A stretch of 64,000 nucleotides of DNA from Algoriphagus aestuariicola (GTDB taxonomy: Bacteria; Bacteroidota; Bacteroidia; Cytophagales; Cyclobacteriaceae), in assembly GCF_017254835.1 (NCBI RefSeq), contig NZ_JAFKCW010000005.1:62001-126000 (forward strand), read 5' to 3'. This document shows, piece after piece, positions 34,444 to 44,056 of this stretch (position 1 is its first letter; each line of letters begins with the position of its first letter). The translations under genes were made by a program, and so were the position numbers. Below the pieces are notes generated by a model that had not been told where the DNA came from, did not search any database, and was given only the letters and a program-made list of their open reading frames with translations.

Positions 34444-36918
34444 CTAATAGATCATTTGGAATTCGGGTAAAAGAAATACTGCCCAGAGGAAATCTTGGAC
34501 TTCGTTTGGATCTGGAGTCTCCCCAAAGGCTTTTTTGGCTACTGCCAGTTCTTTGTCACTTGGCGCTCGGAGCAATGCCCGGGCATAGAGTTCTTTTGTC
34601 AGTTGTTCAGATTCTGGATAGCGATCCACCCAGTTCTTTCCTCCAATTTCAAGGGATTGGTTGAGGCGTTCTCCGTTGCTTAATTCCAAAGCTTGAAGCA
34701 AACTGGCTTGGGAGTCTCGGCTAGTGGATACGATCTCACGGTTTGGACGGCCGAGGGAAGTGAGGAAGGCATTGTTGGACACGACTGCCGCTCTGGCAAA
34801 GGGAAGGCTAGGTTTGGCTTCCGGGATAAGCTCGTAAGGGCGAAACTTCACCTCCGCCGAATCAAAAAGCGGTGCCGAGAGCTGGCTTACGGCATCAGAA
34901 AACTGCTCCGCGGTCAGGCGTCTTCTGACCACTCCTTGGAATTTGAAATTCTCCGCCAAAAGCAATTCGGGTGAAGCAATGGCTATGGACTGACTTTGGT
35001 AAATACGCGATGAAGCGATCTGAAAGATGAGCCGCTTGAGGTCGTAGCCGTTTTCGACAAAATCCACGGCCAACCAATCCAGCAAGTCCTGACTCCAAGG
35101 TGCGTTGTCCATCTCGTCGGCTGGCTCTACTATGCCGCGGCCCATCAGCTGCTTCCAGATGCGGTTCACGACCGTGCGGTACATGCGTCCGTTGGCTGGC
35201 TGTACTAGCTGGTCGGCCAGTTGACGGAGCTTTTCTGCACGGCTTGCCGCGCTATCGATGTTCCCAAGCTCCTCCCAAAGTATCTTTGTTTTGGCCATCT
35301 TACCCGTCGGCTGCTCACAGCGGCTAACTTCGAGTGTAGAGTCAGCGAAAATATTGGCGAAAGCATAGGACTGCTCCAGTTTCCAGTCGCTGATAAAGCT
35401 GTCGTGGCAGGAGGCGCATTTCAGGTTGAGGCCAAGGATGACTTGTCCCACATTTTGCGCAGCCTGCATTTCCACTTGCTGGGAGGCGTTGACCGTCCCC
35501 CTCCAACGTATGCCCTCGATGAAGCCTTTTGATTTTTCAGTGGGGTTGATCAGTTCTTTGACCAGCTGATCATAGGGCTTGTTGTCCCGGATGGAAGTAT
35601 AGAGCCAGTCTGTAATCGCGAAGCGGCCTTTGGTGATGTACCCTGTACCGGTATAGTCATTTCGGAGGAGGTCATTCCAAAAGGTCAGCCAGTGTTGCGC
35701 AAAGTCGTCCTTTCGCTCCAGTAGGTTTTGGAGCCAGATAACCCGTTTCTCGGGATTTGGGTCGCTCTCAAAAGCCCCAAGTTCCTCCGGTGAGGGCAGC
35801 AATCCGATGACATCTAGATAGATCCTCCTTAGGTAGGTGCGGTCATCCACCACCTCGCTCCAATCAAGCTCATTTTGCTGAAAATATTGATCCACCCAGC
35901 GGTCGATGGGATTCTCCAAACCTGGCTTTGCTGGTGGCAAGTTGGGCTTCCTTGGAGCCAATGCCGCAACCCGATAGATGGATTGCTGGGCAACACCATC
36001 CGGCCAAGGAGCTCCTTTTTCAATCCAAAGCGTCAGGAGTTTGATTTCATCCTTGCTGAGCAATTTGCCTTTGGAAGGCATGACGTCGTCATGGTTTTTC
36101 CCCAGAGAAATCCTGCGGATTATCTCGCTTTCTCCTGGTTTTCCCGCAACGAGTATGGGCCCATCTTCCCCGCCTGCAAATACAAATTCCTTCTCATCGA
36201 GACGGAGCTCTCCCTCGATCTTGGAGCCGGAGTGGCATTTGTAGCAATTGTGCGCGAAAACCGATCTGACATTAGTCGCCAATAGGACTTCCTGATCTGG
36301 AGAAAGGTCAGACGTGAATGCGGCAAGATCAATTGTAATGGATTCCGGTGAATCTACATTTTCTTGCCAAGGCAATACCTCCGTTAGAAAATCCTCGCCG
36401 TGGGTGAGAGAAGCACCGAAATGTCCCGCCAACCCGACACCGATCCCGGAGACAAAAAGCAGGGTTCTGTAGATCGGGATGGCTTTGGTTTTAGGTTTTC
36501 TTTTCCGAAGGAGAAAAAGCAACACCAAACTCAGACCTGCCGACGTGATTCCAATCCACTGATGGATATCCAAGATCTGGCCGGTCACGCCTTCGTTGCT
36601 TGCGAGAAGCAATCCGAAAACCGCGGAAATGACAGCGCTGACTGCTCCTGCCAAAGCCAGGATGCGGATGCCCGGACGTAGCGGATGTTTGAAGTTTTTA
36701 AAGGTGAAAAGCTCCAGAAATCCCGCGAAGATCAGGAGACTGATCGGGAAATGAACGACCATCGGATGCAGCCTTCCAAACAGCTGCCAGAGCCAAAAGC
36801 CGGAATCGGAGTTGCCGTCCTGCGCCAGCAAAGGAAAGCTTCCCAAGAACATGGCGAAGAATGCCGACAGGGCAGGTACTTTGGTAAACAGAAGAGACTT
36901 TTGAGATGCTCTCGGCAT
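34444..36918 (-). CDS. DUF2231-PSCyt1-DUF1549-DUF1553 multi-domain cytochrome protein
   Basis: 824 aa from the ATG at 36918, chosen because the following stretch forms a signal peptide (to FPLLAQ). Domains: DUF2231 membrane region (about 35-170, MVVHFPISLLIFAGFLELF), a heme-binding CYKCH (planctomycete cytochrome C, about 230-290), DUF1549 (about 330-530, containing LKCASCHDSFISDW, a second CxxCH), and DUF1553 (about 570-820, MYRTVVNRIWKQLMGRG). The heme motifs point to periplasmic electron transfer coupled to catalysis. The reaction is unknown, and the family is only linked to polymer or sulfated-compound use by context. Confidence 0.87.
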   Translation of the reverse strand: MPRASQKSLLFTKVPALSAFFAMFLGSFPLLAQDGNSDSGFWLWQLFGRLHPMVVHFPISLLIFAGFLELFTFKNFKHPLRPGIRILALAGAVSAVISAVFGLLLASNEGVTGQILDIHQWIGITSAGLSLVLLFLLRKRKPKTKAIPIYRTLLFVSGIGVGLAGHFGASLTHGEDFLTEVLPWQENVDSPESITIDLAAFTSDLSPDQEVLLATNVRSVFAHNCYKCHSGSKIEGELRLDEKEFVFAGGEDGPILVAGKPGESEIIRRISLGKNHDDVMPSKGKLLSKDEIKLLTLWIEKGAPWPDGVAQQSIYRVAALAPRKPNLPPAKPGLENPIDRWVDQYFQQNELDWSEVVDDRTYLRRIYLDVIGLLPSPEELGAFESDPNPEKRVIWLQNLLERKDDFAQHWLTFWNDLLRNDYTGTGYITKGRFAITDWLYTSIRDNKPYDQLVKELINPTEKSKGFIEGIRWRGTVNASQQVEMQAAQNVGQVILGLNLKCASCHDSFISDWKLEQSYAFANIFADSTLEVSRCEQPTGKMAKTKILWEELGNIDSAASRAEKLRQLADQLVQPANGRMYRTVVNRIWKQLMGRGIVEPADEMDNAPWSQDLLDWLAVDFVENGYDLKRLIFQIASSRIYQSQSIAIASPELLLAENFKFQGVVRRRLTAEQFSDAVSQLSAPLFDSAEVKFRPYELIPEAKPSLPFARAAVVSNNAFLTSLGRPNREIVSTSRDSQASLLQALELSNGERLNQSLEIGGKNWVDRYPESEQLTKELYARALLRAPSDKELAVAKKAFGETPDPNEVQDFLWAVFLLPEFQMIY

Positions 36919-37111
36919 TTTCAGAAATGGAAAGAGTTGAAAATATAAGTGTTTTGCCCACACTTTCTGTCCTGATACAACCCTTTATGTCCGGGTTTAG
37001 GCTATTTCTGACCTATCTTAAATTGAACACGATCAACGGTTAAGCATTGAATTTCCAACAGAAGCTATTTACAAAGTCTTGTGACTTGATTCTTAAATTT
37101 AGAGTCTTGCT

Positions 37112-39289
37112 TTACTCCACTACCAGCCAGGTATAGCCCTTGGCGGGAATTACGACTGCGACGCTTGCCTCATAGGCTCGGTTGAGCGGATAGCTTTTTG
37201 GACTTCCTTCCCGCTCTCGGATGCTGGCTTCTTCACTCAGCCCGGTGTAATAGAGCGGAATGGAGATGTCTTTTTTGATTGCCTCCGATGTGGGATTAAA
37301 AAGCATGATCAGGCCTTTTTGTTTTCCTACCGGATCCACGTGTATCCAGCCGTCCCAGTCCCTCCCGTCGGCGCGCCGGAGCCGGATGATATCCGCATTA
37401 AGAATGTCTCGATATCTCTTGTACCAGTCTATGACTTCGATGACAGTGGCTTTGGTTTCCTCCGTGTCATAGAGTCTTGGCCCTCGGTAGCAGGCCTGGA
37501 TTCCCGCTCCGTAATATTGCATCATGAGCTGGCGGTAGTCGTCCAAGTGATCCTTGAGCGGTTCCAGTACCGCGTCTGCTCCACCGCCGTGATAGGCAGT
37601 CAGAGGCACAAAACCCCAACCCATCGAAGGTGTCTTTTCCCAGGTTGCATCGTAGATGTTTTGACGGTTTAGGATTTTCTGACGTTCTCTCGGTAAGGCG
37701 AAATTCACCTCGCGGTATCCCATGGCGATCTTGTGCGTCCCATCCAAGAAGTACCAGTCCGGTGCATTAATGTAGATTCCCTTGCCGTTCATCCATTGGT
37801 AAAGGCCTTTTTGGAGATTGATCTGAGTCCACTGAGAATCTTGCAAACCTTTGTGGCCGGGATGGGAAGTAGAAGCGCAGACGTCTCCGGGGTATGGACC
37901 GTCATTTTCGAAGATGTCAAAGCCTGTTTCGGTGTAGAACTTTTTAAGTTTGCTGAGGTAGTCGAGCCCCCATTGGCTACCCATGCAGGGTGCATTTCCG
38001 AAAAATGCTCCACCTGGTTTTCCCGTGACAGGACTGATCACATCCGTCTCAGGACCGATACTTCGGGAGGAAAAGAGCGAATAGCCGCCAATTTTGATCC
38101 CCCTCTCGTGTGCATAATCCGCCAGTGATTTCCATCGGGCGATATTTTCGGGGGACTCGTCCTCCATGTTGATGTGGCTACCGAAACTCAATATCAGCGC
38201 CTCGTAACCCGTCGCGACACATTGATCAATGGCAGTTTTTACCTGTTCGTCGTTTTTGCTGACGAGATGCATGAAGATCGGGTTTTGCATCGCCCAAGGG
38301 GTCAGCGCCCGGTACATTTTCCGGCGGGCAAGGCCGTTTCGCTCGCGGTCGTAGCTGTCCAGCACGAGCTCATAGCTACGTATGGATCGGAAGCTTCCAT
38401 TTGGTGCAAGGTCGATTCCGATCCCTTTTTCCGGGTAGACTTCCAGCGTGCTCGGAGTTTGGTAGTTATAATTCACTTGGGAGGTGTAGGAGGAGTCCTG
38501 TTTCCAGTGGCTGGCTTGGTTGCTGAGCTCCGCATTCATGGAGTTGTTAAAGGCAAAATCACTTTCCACGTATAATTGATGAGGTTTTTTCATCTGTTCG
38601 GCGCTGCCTACTACCGCGGATTCCTCCTCCACGGTGCCGAGGATTTCGTGGACGACCTGATTGATATGCACGGAATTCGGCCCCTTGTTTTCCAGCGTTA
38701 GGTATTTTCCGATTAGCGGGAGATCGTCGTAGATTTCGTAGTGGACGCTCAGGTTTAGACCAGGAAATTTGGGATGGCTATAAGAGAAAGACACTTTTTT
38801 CCCTTTGCCGCCTTTTTCTTGACTCGTCCAAAACTGGCTTTTGGATGGAAAAAGAGGAGCGATCTCAGAGACTTGGTAGCCTTGGTATTGAAAATTGTGG
38901 TCGGAAGAGCTGATTTGGGAAAGCCACTCTTTTTTGAAAAATCCCCGTTCTTTCAGATCCAAAGTCCCACCGACCTGATATTCGACTCCATCCAAAATGA
39001 CCCTTGCTTCTGGCATGACCGTGCGGAGAAGCTGCTCTCCAGAAACCAGATTGGCGAAATCGAAGCAAACAAGATTTGGGGTGAGATAAAAGCTGCGTCG
39101 GATCAGCCCGTTGGTCAGCTGGATTTCTTTTGGGGAAACTTCCACGACTTGGGCCGACCTGGGCTTCCCGTCCACCAGCCAATCGCCAGCTTCAGTTTGC
39201 GCCAGCACCACGTGCGAAAACAGCATGGCTAGAAGAAAAAGAAAAGAATTGATGCTGCGGCAGATCCTAAACGCTGGAAAATTAAACAT
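37112..39289 (-). CDS. Secreted alpha-galactosidase-like glycoside hydrolase
   Basis: 725 aa from the ATG at 39289; the leader ends at HVVLAQ. An N-terminal beta-sandwich (about 40-290, LTNGLIRRSFYLTPNL) precedes a TIM barrel with YEALILSFGSHINMED, KIGGYSLFSSR, FDIFENDGPYPGD (candidate catalytic aspartate) and a C-terminal sandwich ending GYTWLVVE. The layout resembles GH36/GH27-type alpha-galactosidases, but I cannot place it in a numbered family with confidence. It is alone on its transcript; its upstream region is separated from the PQQ-dehydrogenase gene by a terminator. Confidence 0.75.
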   Translation of the reverse strand: MFNFPAFRICRSINSFLFLLAMLFSHVVLAQTEAGDWLVDGKPRSAQVVEVSPKEIQLTNGLIRRSFYLTPNLVCFDFANLVSGEQLLRTVMPEARVILDGVEYQVGGTLDLKERGFFKKEWLSQISSSDHNFQYQGYQVSEIAPLFPSKSQFWTSQEKGGKGKKVSFSYSHPKFPGLNLSVHYEIYDDLPLIGKYLTLENKGPNSVHINQVVHEILGTVEEESAVVGSAEQMKKPHQLYVESDFAFNNSMNAELSNQASHWKQDSSYTSQVNYNYQTPSTLEVYPEKGIGIDLAPNGSFRSIRSYELVLDSYDRERNGLARRKMYRALTPWAMQNPIFMHLVSKNDEQVKTAIDQCVATGYEALILSFGSHINMEDESPENIARWKSLADYAHERGIKIGGYSLFSSRSIGPETDVISPVTGKPGGAFFGNAPCMGSQWGLDYLSKLKKFYTETGFDIFENDGPYPGDVCASTSHPGHKGLQDSQWTQINLQKGLYQWMNGKGIYINAPDWYFLDGTHKIAMGYREVNFALPRERQKILNRQNIYDATWEKTPSMGWGFVPLTAYHGGGADAVLEPLKDHLDDYRQLMMQYYGAGIQACYRGPRLYDTEETKATVIEVIDWYKRYRDILNADIIRLRRADGRDWDGWIHVDPVGKQKGLIMLFNPTSEAIKKDISIPLYYTGLSEEASIREREGSPKSYPLNRAYEASVAVVIPAKGYTWLVVE

Positions 39290-39381
39290 GGGCAAATTCG
39301 GTTTTTGGCTAAAATTCGCCTGAAAATAAACCATCGTCCTAACTTTCCCATCCCGAGTAGCGAGAATTGGTGCTTTTGCCC

Positions 39382-39424
39382 CAAAAAAAAAACAGCCCTG
39401 AATGAAAGTGATACAGGGCTGTTT
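39382..39424 (-). terminator. Intrinsic terminator after the PQQ-type dehydrogenase gene
   Basis: On the minus strand, aaacagccctg and cagggctgttt form an 11-bp stem followed by a run of T. It lies 21 bp after the stop codon. Confidence 0.85.
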
Positions 39425-39445
39425 ACGGGTATTGGCGGGTGAGAT

Positions 39446-42250
39446 TTACTGATCCGCTTTGTTTTTAAACTCAATTTCAATCAAGCTCATCAGTACCTCT
39501 TCTCCTTTGGCATTGGGGTTTTTGAAAATAAGGTAAATATCCTGAAATCCGCTAATCTGCTTGATCGGAGTTTTGGCCCGTGGAGCCACCTGTCTTCTCC
39601 AGTCCAGCATGTTTACGCCTTGGGGTGGACGGAAACCCATTTCCACTCTTCCGATAGTTTGGGATTGGCCCAGCAGCTCTCCAGTCGGTGAGTCTAGCCG
39701 TATTTCCACCGAGCCACCGATACCTCCGTTTCTGGCGCTGATGCCAGCTATCACGTCGATCTGCTCGATGCCTGTCATATCGATATCCTCAAAGGCAATA
39801 TGGGAATTGTCGCCGATCATTAGGAAGCTGACACTAGGCGTGGTGAGCAGTTGTACTCCTTTTCTTTCCACGGAAAGTTGGGGGTCGAGGAAGGGATTTC
39901 TCAGCGCGATATAATCCACGCCAGACAGTGAGCCGATGGCTCCGGCACCTTTATCAGCATAGGATGCCCTCAGCAGGAAGCTGCCTTGGCCGTTTTCTCC
40001 TTCGGGTACGACGGCATTCGCTTTTCCCGTCAATGGGAGTGAGGAGATATTTGCCTGGGTATCGTCCATGGACAAAATGTAGTCCACCATCCTTCTGACA
40101 TCTGCTTGGGGAATAGAAGGGTGCGCGGCCATGCCATGCTCGCCCCAGACACCGGCACCACCGTTGATGATTTTGTCAATGAGGTATTTGGTGTTCTCCT
40201 CTGAGTTCGGATACTTCTCCGCTACCGCCTGGTAACTCGGGCCAATGGATTTTTCGCTGTACTGGTGACAAGACTTGCAGTCACTTGCCTCGATGAGGTT
40301 TTTGCCCAAGTTTAGAATGGCCGCATTTTCCACGCCGCTTTGCTTGGAAGCAATCTCGATGGGGTCAAAGCCTGCCGGCACATAGTCAAAAGTCACGGCA
40401 ACTTCTTCGGCCTTGATCTTGCCTTCGGCCGTACTGCCGTCTTCCTTATCACTCACGCTGATGGAGTAGGGTAGCTCTTTGTCCCCAAACCAAAAGGATT
40501 TATTCTCGCCTCCAAAGTCAATCATCACGGAAGGAGGCTCATTTCCTGCGACAATTTCCATGGAGCTGCTGTTGGTCTCGCCTTTGGTGTCGGTCACGGT
40601 CAGCACGACTTGATAGGTTCCGGGATCGTTGAATGTAAAACTTGGATTGGCTTCTGTCAGCGTTTGGTCAAAATCCGCTCCATTGCTGATTTTCCAGGAA
40701 TAAGCCAGTTTTCCTTGATCGTAGTCGTCGTAGTCGGTGGTTCCTCCTGCGCTGAAGGCGACGGTCAGCGGAACCGAACCGGAGAGTTTATCCGCGCTTG
40801 CAGTCACGTTAGGTTTACGGTTGCCTTTGTTGTACTCGATCTTGATCAGGCGGGAATTGGCGTTGCCTCTAAACCAGGCCGAGCCATATTCAAGAATATA
40901 CAGCGCTCCGTCAGGGCCAAAGTCCATGTCGATGGCCGAGCTGAAGGTTTCATTGGGCAGCACTCGCTCCATGCTTTGATAGTCACCATTTTCATCCATG
41001 CTGACTGCAAAAATCCAGCCCCGCATAAAGTCCACGATCAGCCATTTGCCCTCATAGTAGGCTGGAAAGCGAAATGGCGCGTCGTTCTTGAAATCAGCCT
41101 TACGGAAAACAGGTCCGCCGGTCGCACTTCGTCCCGAGCTTCCCAATTGCGGGAACACTTCGGAAGGCCCATAAGGATAGTAAATCATCGCGGGTACGAC
41201 TGGAGTGGGAAGGTCTTTCAAGCCGGTGTTGTTGACCGACTCGTTGACGGGCTTATTGACATCATAGGGAGCTCCATAGGAACTGTCGGCGTGGTTGTGC
41301 CGGTTGTAAGGGAAATTGTCCCCGATGAAATAAGGCCAGCCAAAAAAGCCAGGGCCCTTCGCTTGGTTGAACTCATCGTAGCCCTTTGGACCCCAAATGG
41401 AGTCCACGGAAGCATCCGGACCAACCTCTCCCCAGTAGAGATAGCCCGTTTTGCTGTCCAAAGTCGGCCTCCAAGGATTACGATGACCCATGGTGTAGAT
41501 CTCTGGTCTGGTTTTCTCAGTGCCTTCAGGGAAGAGGTTCCCCTTTGGTATCGTGTAGCTTCCGTCATCTTCGGGGTGGATACGTAGGATTTTTCCTCTC
41601 AAGTCGTTGGTGTTTCCAGGCGCACGTTGATCGTCGGAGTTTTCCATTCCCGGTCTTTCGTCCAGATTGGAAGAGCCTTCGCGCGGATTGACGGTGTTGT
41701 TGCCCACGGTCAGGTAGAGATTTCCCTCCGCGTCAAAGACCATCCCGCCTCCGGTGTGGCAGCATTCCTGACGCTGGGTGGGCACTTCAAGTATGATTTT
41801 TTTGGATGCTTCTACGAGTTCATTTCCTCGAAGCTCCCATCTTGCCAAGACGTGTTTTGTGTCTGTGGGATCTGCATAGTACATGTAGATCCAGTTGTTT
41901 TTCTCAAAATCCGGATGGGCGATCACACCCATGAGGCCTTCTTCCGCCTCGCGTACTACGCCTTGCTTGTTGGTGTATTTGGTGTTGACCTGAATAGTGG
42001 CCACCAATGTCACCTCGCGGGTTGTCTCGTCAAGGATTTTGACACCGCCTTTTCGCTCCACGAAGAGGATCTTTCCTCCGGGGAGAAAGGTCATCTCCAT
42101 GGGTTCGTCCATGCCTTCAGCCAAGACAACTTTGGTAAATCGGTTGTCTTCGGGCTTGATGCTGGGGTCTTCCTCGGGCTCGGACTTACAGGCCAACAGG
42201 CTCAATAGTGCCAGCGCTACCAGCGAATTTTTGCGTAAAAGTTGGGTCAT
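39446..42250 (-). CDS. PQQ-dependent sugar dehydrogenase lipoprotein with PKD and cytochrome c domains
   Basis: 934 aa. The leader ends in lipobox SLLAC (Cys21). Domains: a glucose/sorbosone dehydrogenase beta-propeller (about 35-480, MEMTFLPGGKILFVERKGG; MGHRNPWRPTLD), PKD (about 485-570, VPLTVAFSAGGTTDYDD), a cytochrome c with CKSCH (about 660-755) and a CBM6-like C-terminus (about 790-930). The propeller family oxidises sugars with PQQ or related cofactors, and the fused heme domain could accept the electrons. It is probably on the cell surface or in the periplasm. It is divergent from the M28 peptidase gene. Substrate unknown. Confidence 0.87.
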   Translation of the reverse strand: MTQLLRKNSLVALALLSLLACKSEPEEDPSIKPEDNRFTKVVLAEGMDEPMEMTFLPGGKILFVERKGGVKILDETTREVTLVATIQVNTKYTNKQGVVREAEEGLMGVIAHPDFEKNNWIYMYYADPTDTKHVLARWELRGNELVEASKKIILEVPTQRQECCHTGGGMVFDAEGNLYLTVGNNTVNPREGSSNLDERPGMENSDDQRAPGNTNDLRGKILRIHPEDDGSYTIPKGNLFPEGTEKTRPEIYTMGHRNPWRPTLDSKTGYLYWGEVGPDASVDSIWGPKGYDEFNQAKGPGFFGWPYFIGDNFPYNRHNHADSSYGAPYDVNKPVNESVNNTGLKDLPTPVVPAMIYYPYGPSEVFPQLGSSGRSATGGPVFRKADFKNDAPFRFPAYYEGKWLIVDFMRGWIFAVSMDENGDYQSMERVLPNETFSSAIDMDFGPDGALYILEYGSAWFRGNANSRLIKIEYNKGNRKPNVTASADKLSGSVPLTVAFSAGGTTDYDDYDQGKLAYSWKISNGADFDQTLTEANPSFTFNDPGTYQVVLTVTDTKGETNSSSMEIVAGNEPPSVMIDFGGENKSFWFGDKELPYSISVSDKEDGSTAEGKIKAEEVAVTFDYVPAGFDPIEIASKQSGVENAAILNLGKNLIEASDCKSCHQYSEKSIGPSYQAVAEKYPNSEENTKYLIDKIINGGAGVWGEHGMAAHPSIPQADVRRMVDYILSMDDTQANISSLPLTGKANAVVPEGENGQGSFLLRASYADKGAGAIGSLSGVDYIALRNPFLDPQLSVERKGVQLLTTPSVSFLMIGDNSHIAFEDIDMTGIEQIDVIAGISARNGGIGGSVEIRLDSPTGELLGQSQTIGRVEMGFRPPQGVNMLDWRRQVAPRAKTPIKQISGFQDIYLIFKNPNAKGEEVLMSLIEIEFKNKADQ

Positions 42251-42510
42251 AGGGATGGTTATTGTAGGGTTAGGCTAGATGCGGAAAATCTATTGTCTCA
42301 ATTTTAGTCAATTGATTGTCAATTCCAAAAAATATTTCTGGGCGGTAAATTGGGAGGATAAGTGTGGGCCTACTCTGTGAAGAAGGATTGCTGATTGGTT
42401 TGTGCCCAGGGGGAGATAAAAATAGTTTAAGAAGCTTTCAACCTGCCAATTATCAAAAAAACCGGAAACCAGTTTTTCCTTTTTATATCTTTTGGTTGAA
42501 GTCTTTAACC

Positions 42511-43872
42511 ATGAGAAAACTATTGTTCCTCCTATTCCTTTTGCCGGGTATCTCTATTGCCCAAGACCACGAAAGCAACATCCGAAAAATCTACGATGCG
42601 GAACTTTCGGCAGGCCATACTTATAACAATCTCCGCTATCTCTGCAAGGAAATCGGCAATCGCCTAGCCGGATCGCCAGGTGCCGCCGCTGCAGTGGAGT
42701 GGACTAGACAACTGATGGAAAGTTATGGTTTCGACACGGTATACCTGCAGCCGGTGATGGTGCCACATTGGGTAAGGGGTGGAAAAGATATTGTCCGAAT
42801 CACCAATTCTGAAAAACACGGTTCGGTGGAGTTGAGCGCTTTGGCTCTCGGAAATACTCAGGGAACCGGTCCCTCAGGTCTTGTGGGGGAAGTAGTGGAG
42901 GTGAAAAGCATTCCCGAGCTCAAGGAACTTGGAGAAAAAGTCCGTGGCAAGATTGTCTTTTTCAACGGGCCGATGGATCCCACAAAGGTGGATGCTTTTG
43001 AAGCTTACGGTGGAGCAAATGCCCAGCGGAGCATTGGGGCGGCAGAGGCGAGTAAGTTAGGGGCGATCGGAAGTATAGTCCGCTCTCTCAGCAATACGAT
43101 CAATGACATTCCCCACACAGGCAGTCAGCGCTATAACCCAGATTTTCCGAAAATCCCTGCTTTGGCGATCAGTACTCAGGACGCCGAACTGCTCAGCACC
43201 TTACTTTCCGAGCAGCCTGACTTGAGAATTTACTTGGAGTCGCACGGAGAAATGAAGGCAGACAAGCTTTCCTACAATGTAGTCGGAGAAATTAGGGGAT
43301 CTGAAAAGCCCGAAGAAATCATCGCCGTGGGAGGCCATCTCGATTCCTGGGATGTGGGAGAAGGTGCGCATGACGACGGTGCGGGATGTATGCAGGGGAT
43401 TGAAGTGCTGAGATTGTACAAGGAATTTGGCTGGAAACCCAAGCGGACGATCCGGGCCGTGATGTGGATGAATGAAGAAAACGGGCTTCGAGGCGGGCAG
43501 GAATATGCGAAAATCGCAAAAGAAAAAGGCGAAAAGCATATTGCGGCAATTGAGTCAGATTCGGGTGGGTTTCTACCGATTGGATTTTCCTCCACAGGCA
43601 CAGAAGAGCAGCGGGCAAAGCTGATGAGTTGGACTCCGCTTTTTAAACCCTACCAGGTTTGGAATTTGGAGAAGGCGGGAGGTGGAGCGGATATCGGGCC
43701 ACTCCGGGATCAAGGTCCTCTTTTGATTGGATTGGAGCCGGATTCACAAAAATACTTTCTTTATCACCACACCGAAGCGGATGTATTTGAAGCGGTCGAT
43801 CAGAGGGAGCTGGAGCTCGGTGCCGCAGCCATGACTGCCTTGGTTTATTTGCTGGAGCAGGAGGGGATCTAA
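42511..43872 (+). CDS. Secreted M28 family metallopeptidase (carboxypeptidase Q-like)
   Basis: 453 aa from the ATG at 42511, which starts the signal peptide (ending GISIAQ); the longer upstream frame has no signal. A PA-like insert (about 110-240) lies before the catalytic core. Zinc ligands are visible: GGHLDSWDVG, HDDGAG, NEENG (with catalytic Glu), ESDSGG and HHTEAD. It probably trims dipeptides or amino acids from peptides in the periplasm. It is monocistronic. Confidence 0.9.
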   Translation: MRKLLFLLFLLPGISIAQDHESNIRKIYDAELSAGHTYNNLRYLCKEIGNRLAGSPGAAAAVEWTRQLMESYGFDTVYLQPVMVPHWVRGGKDIVRITNSEKHGSVELSALALGNTQGTGPSGLVGEVVEVKSIPELKELGEKVRGKIVFFNGPMDPTKVDAFEAYGGANAQRSIGAAEASKLGAIGSIVRSLSNTINDIPHTGSQRYNPDFPKIPALAISTQDAELLSTLLSEQPDLRIYLESHGEMKADKLSYNVVGEIRGSEKPEEIIAVGGHLDSWDVGEGAHDDGAGCMQGIEVLRLYKEFGWKPKRTIRAVMWMNEENGLRGGQEYAKIAKEKGEKHIAAIESDSGGFLPIGFSSTGTEEQRAKLMSWTPLFKPYQVWNLEKAGGGADIGPLRDQGPLLIGLEPDSQKYFLYHHTEADVFEAVDQRELELGAAAMTALVYLLEQEGI

Positions 43873-44056
43873 TTTTGCCAGGCGGAATTGAAAATTTCCA
43901 AACTTGCCTGACGGCTGATTGGCAGACTTCTATTCTTTTCCCGAGTCGGGTAGCTGCCCAGCTTGATATTTCCAGCCGCTAAGTCTTGTGTACTTTGGTT
44001 TTTGGGAATGGGAAACGTATTATCTTAAGCTTCGAATCACGCTGTTTTTTTTAGCT

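Noticed and set aside
40610-41587. Plus-strand open frame (325 codons) opposite the PQQ-type dehydrogenase
   Set aside because: Antisense to an intact propeller domain; its translation has no motif or plausible protein composition.
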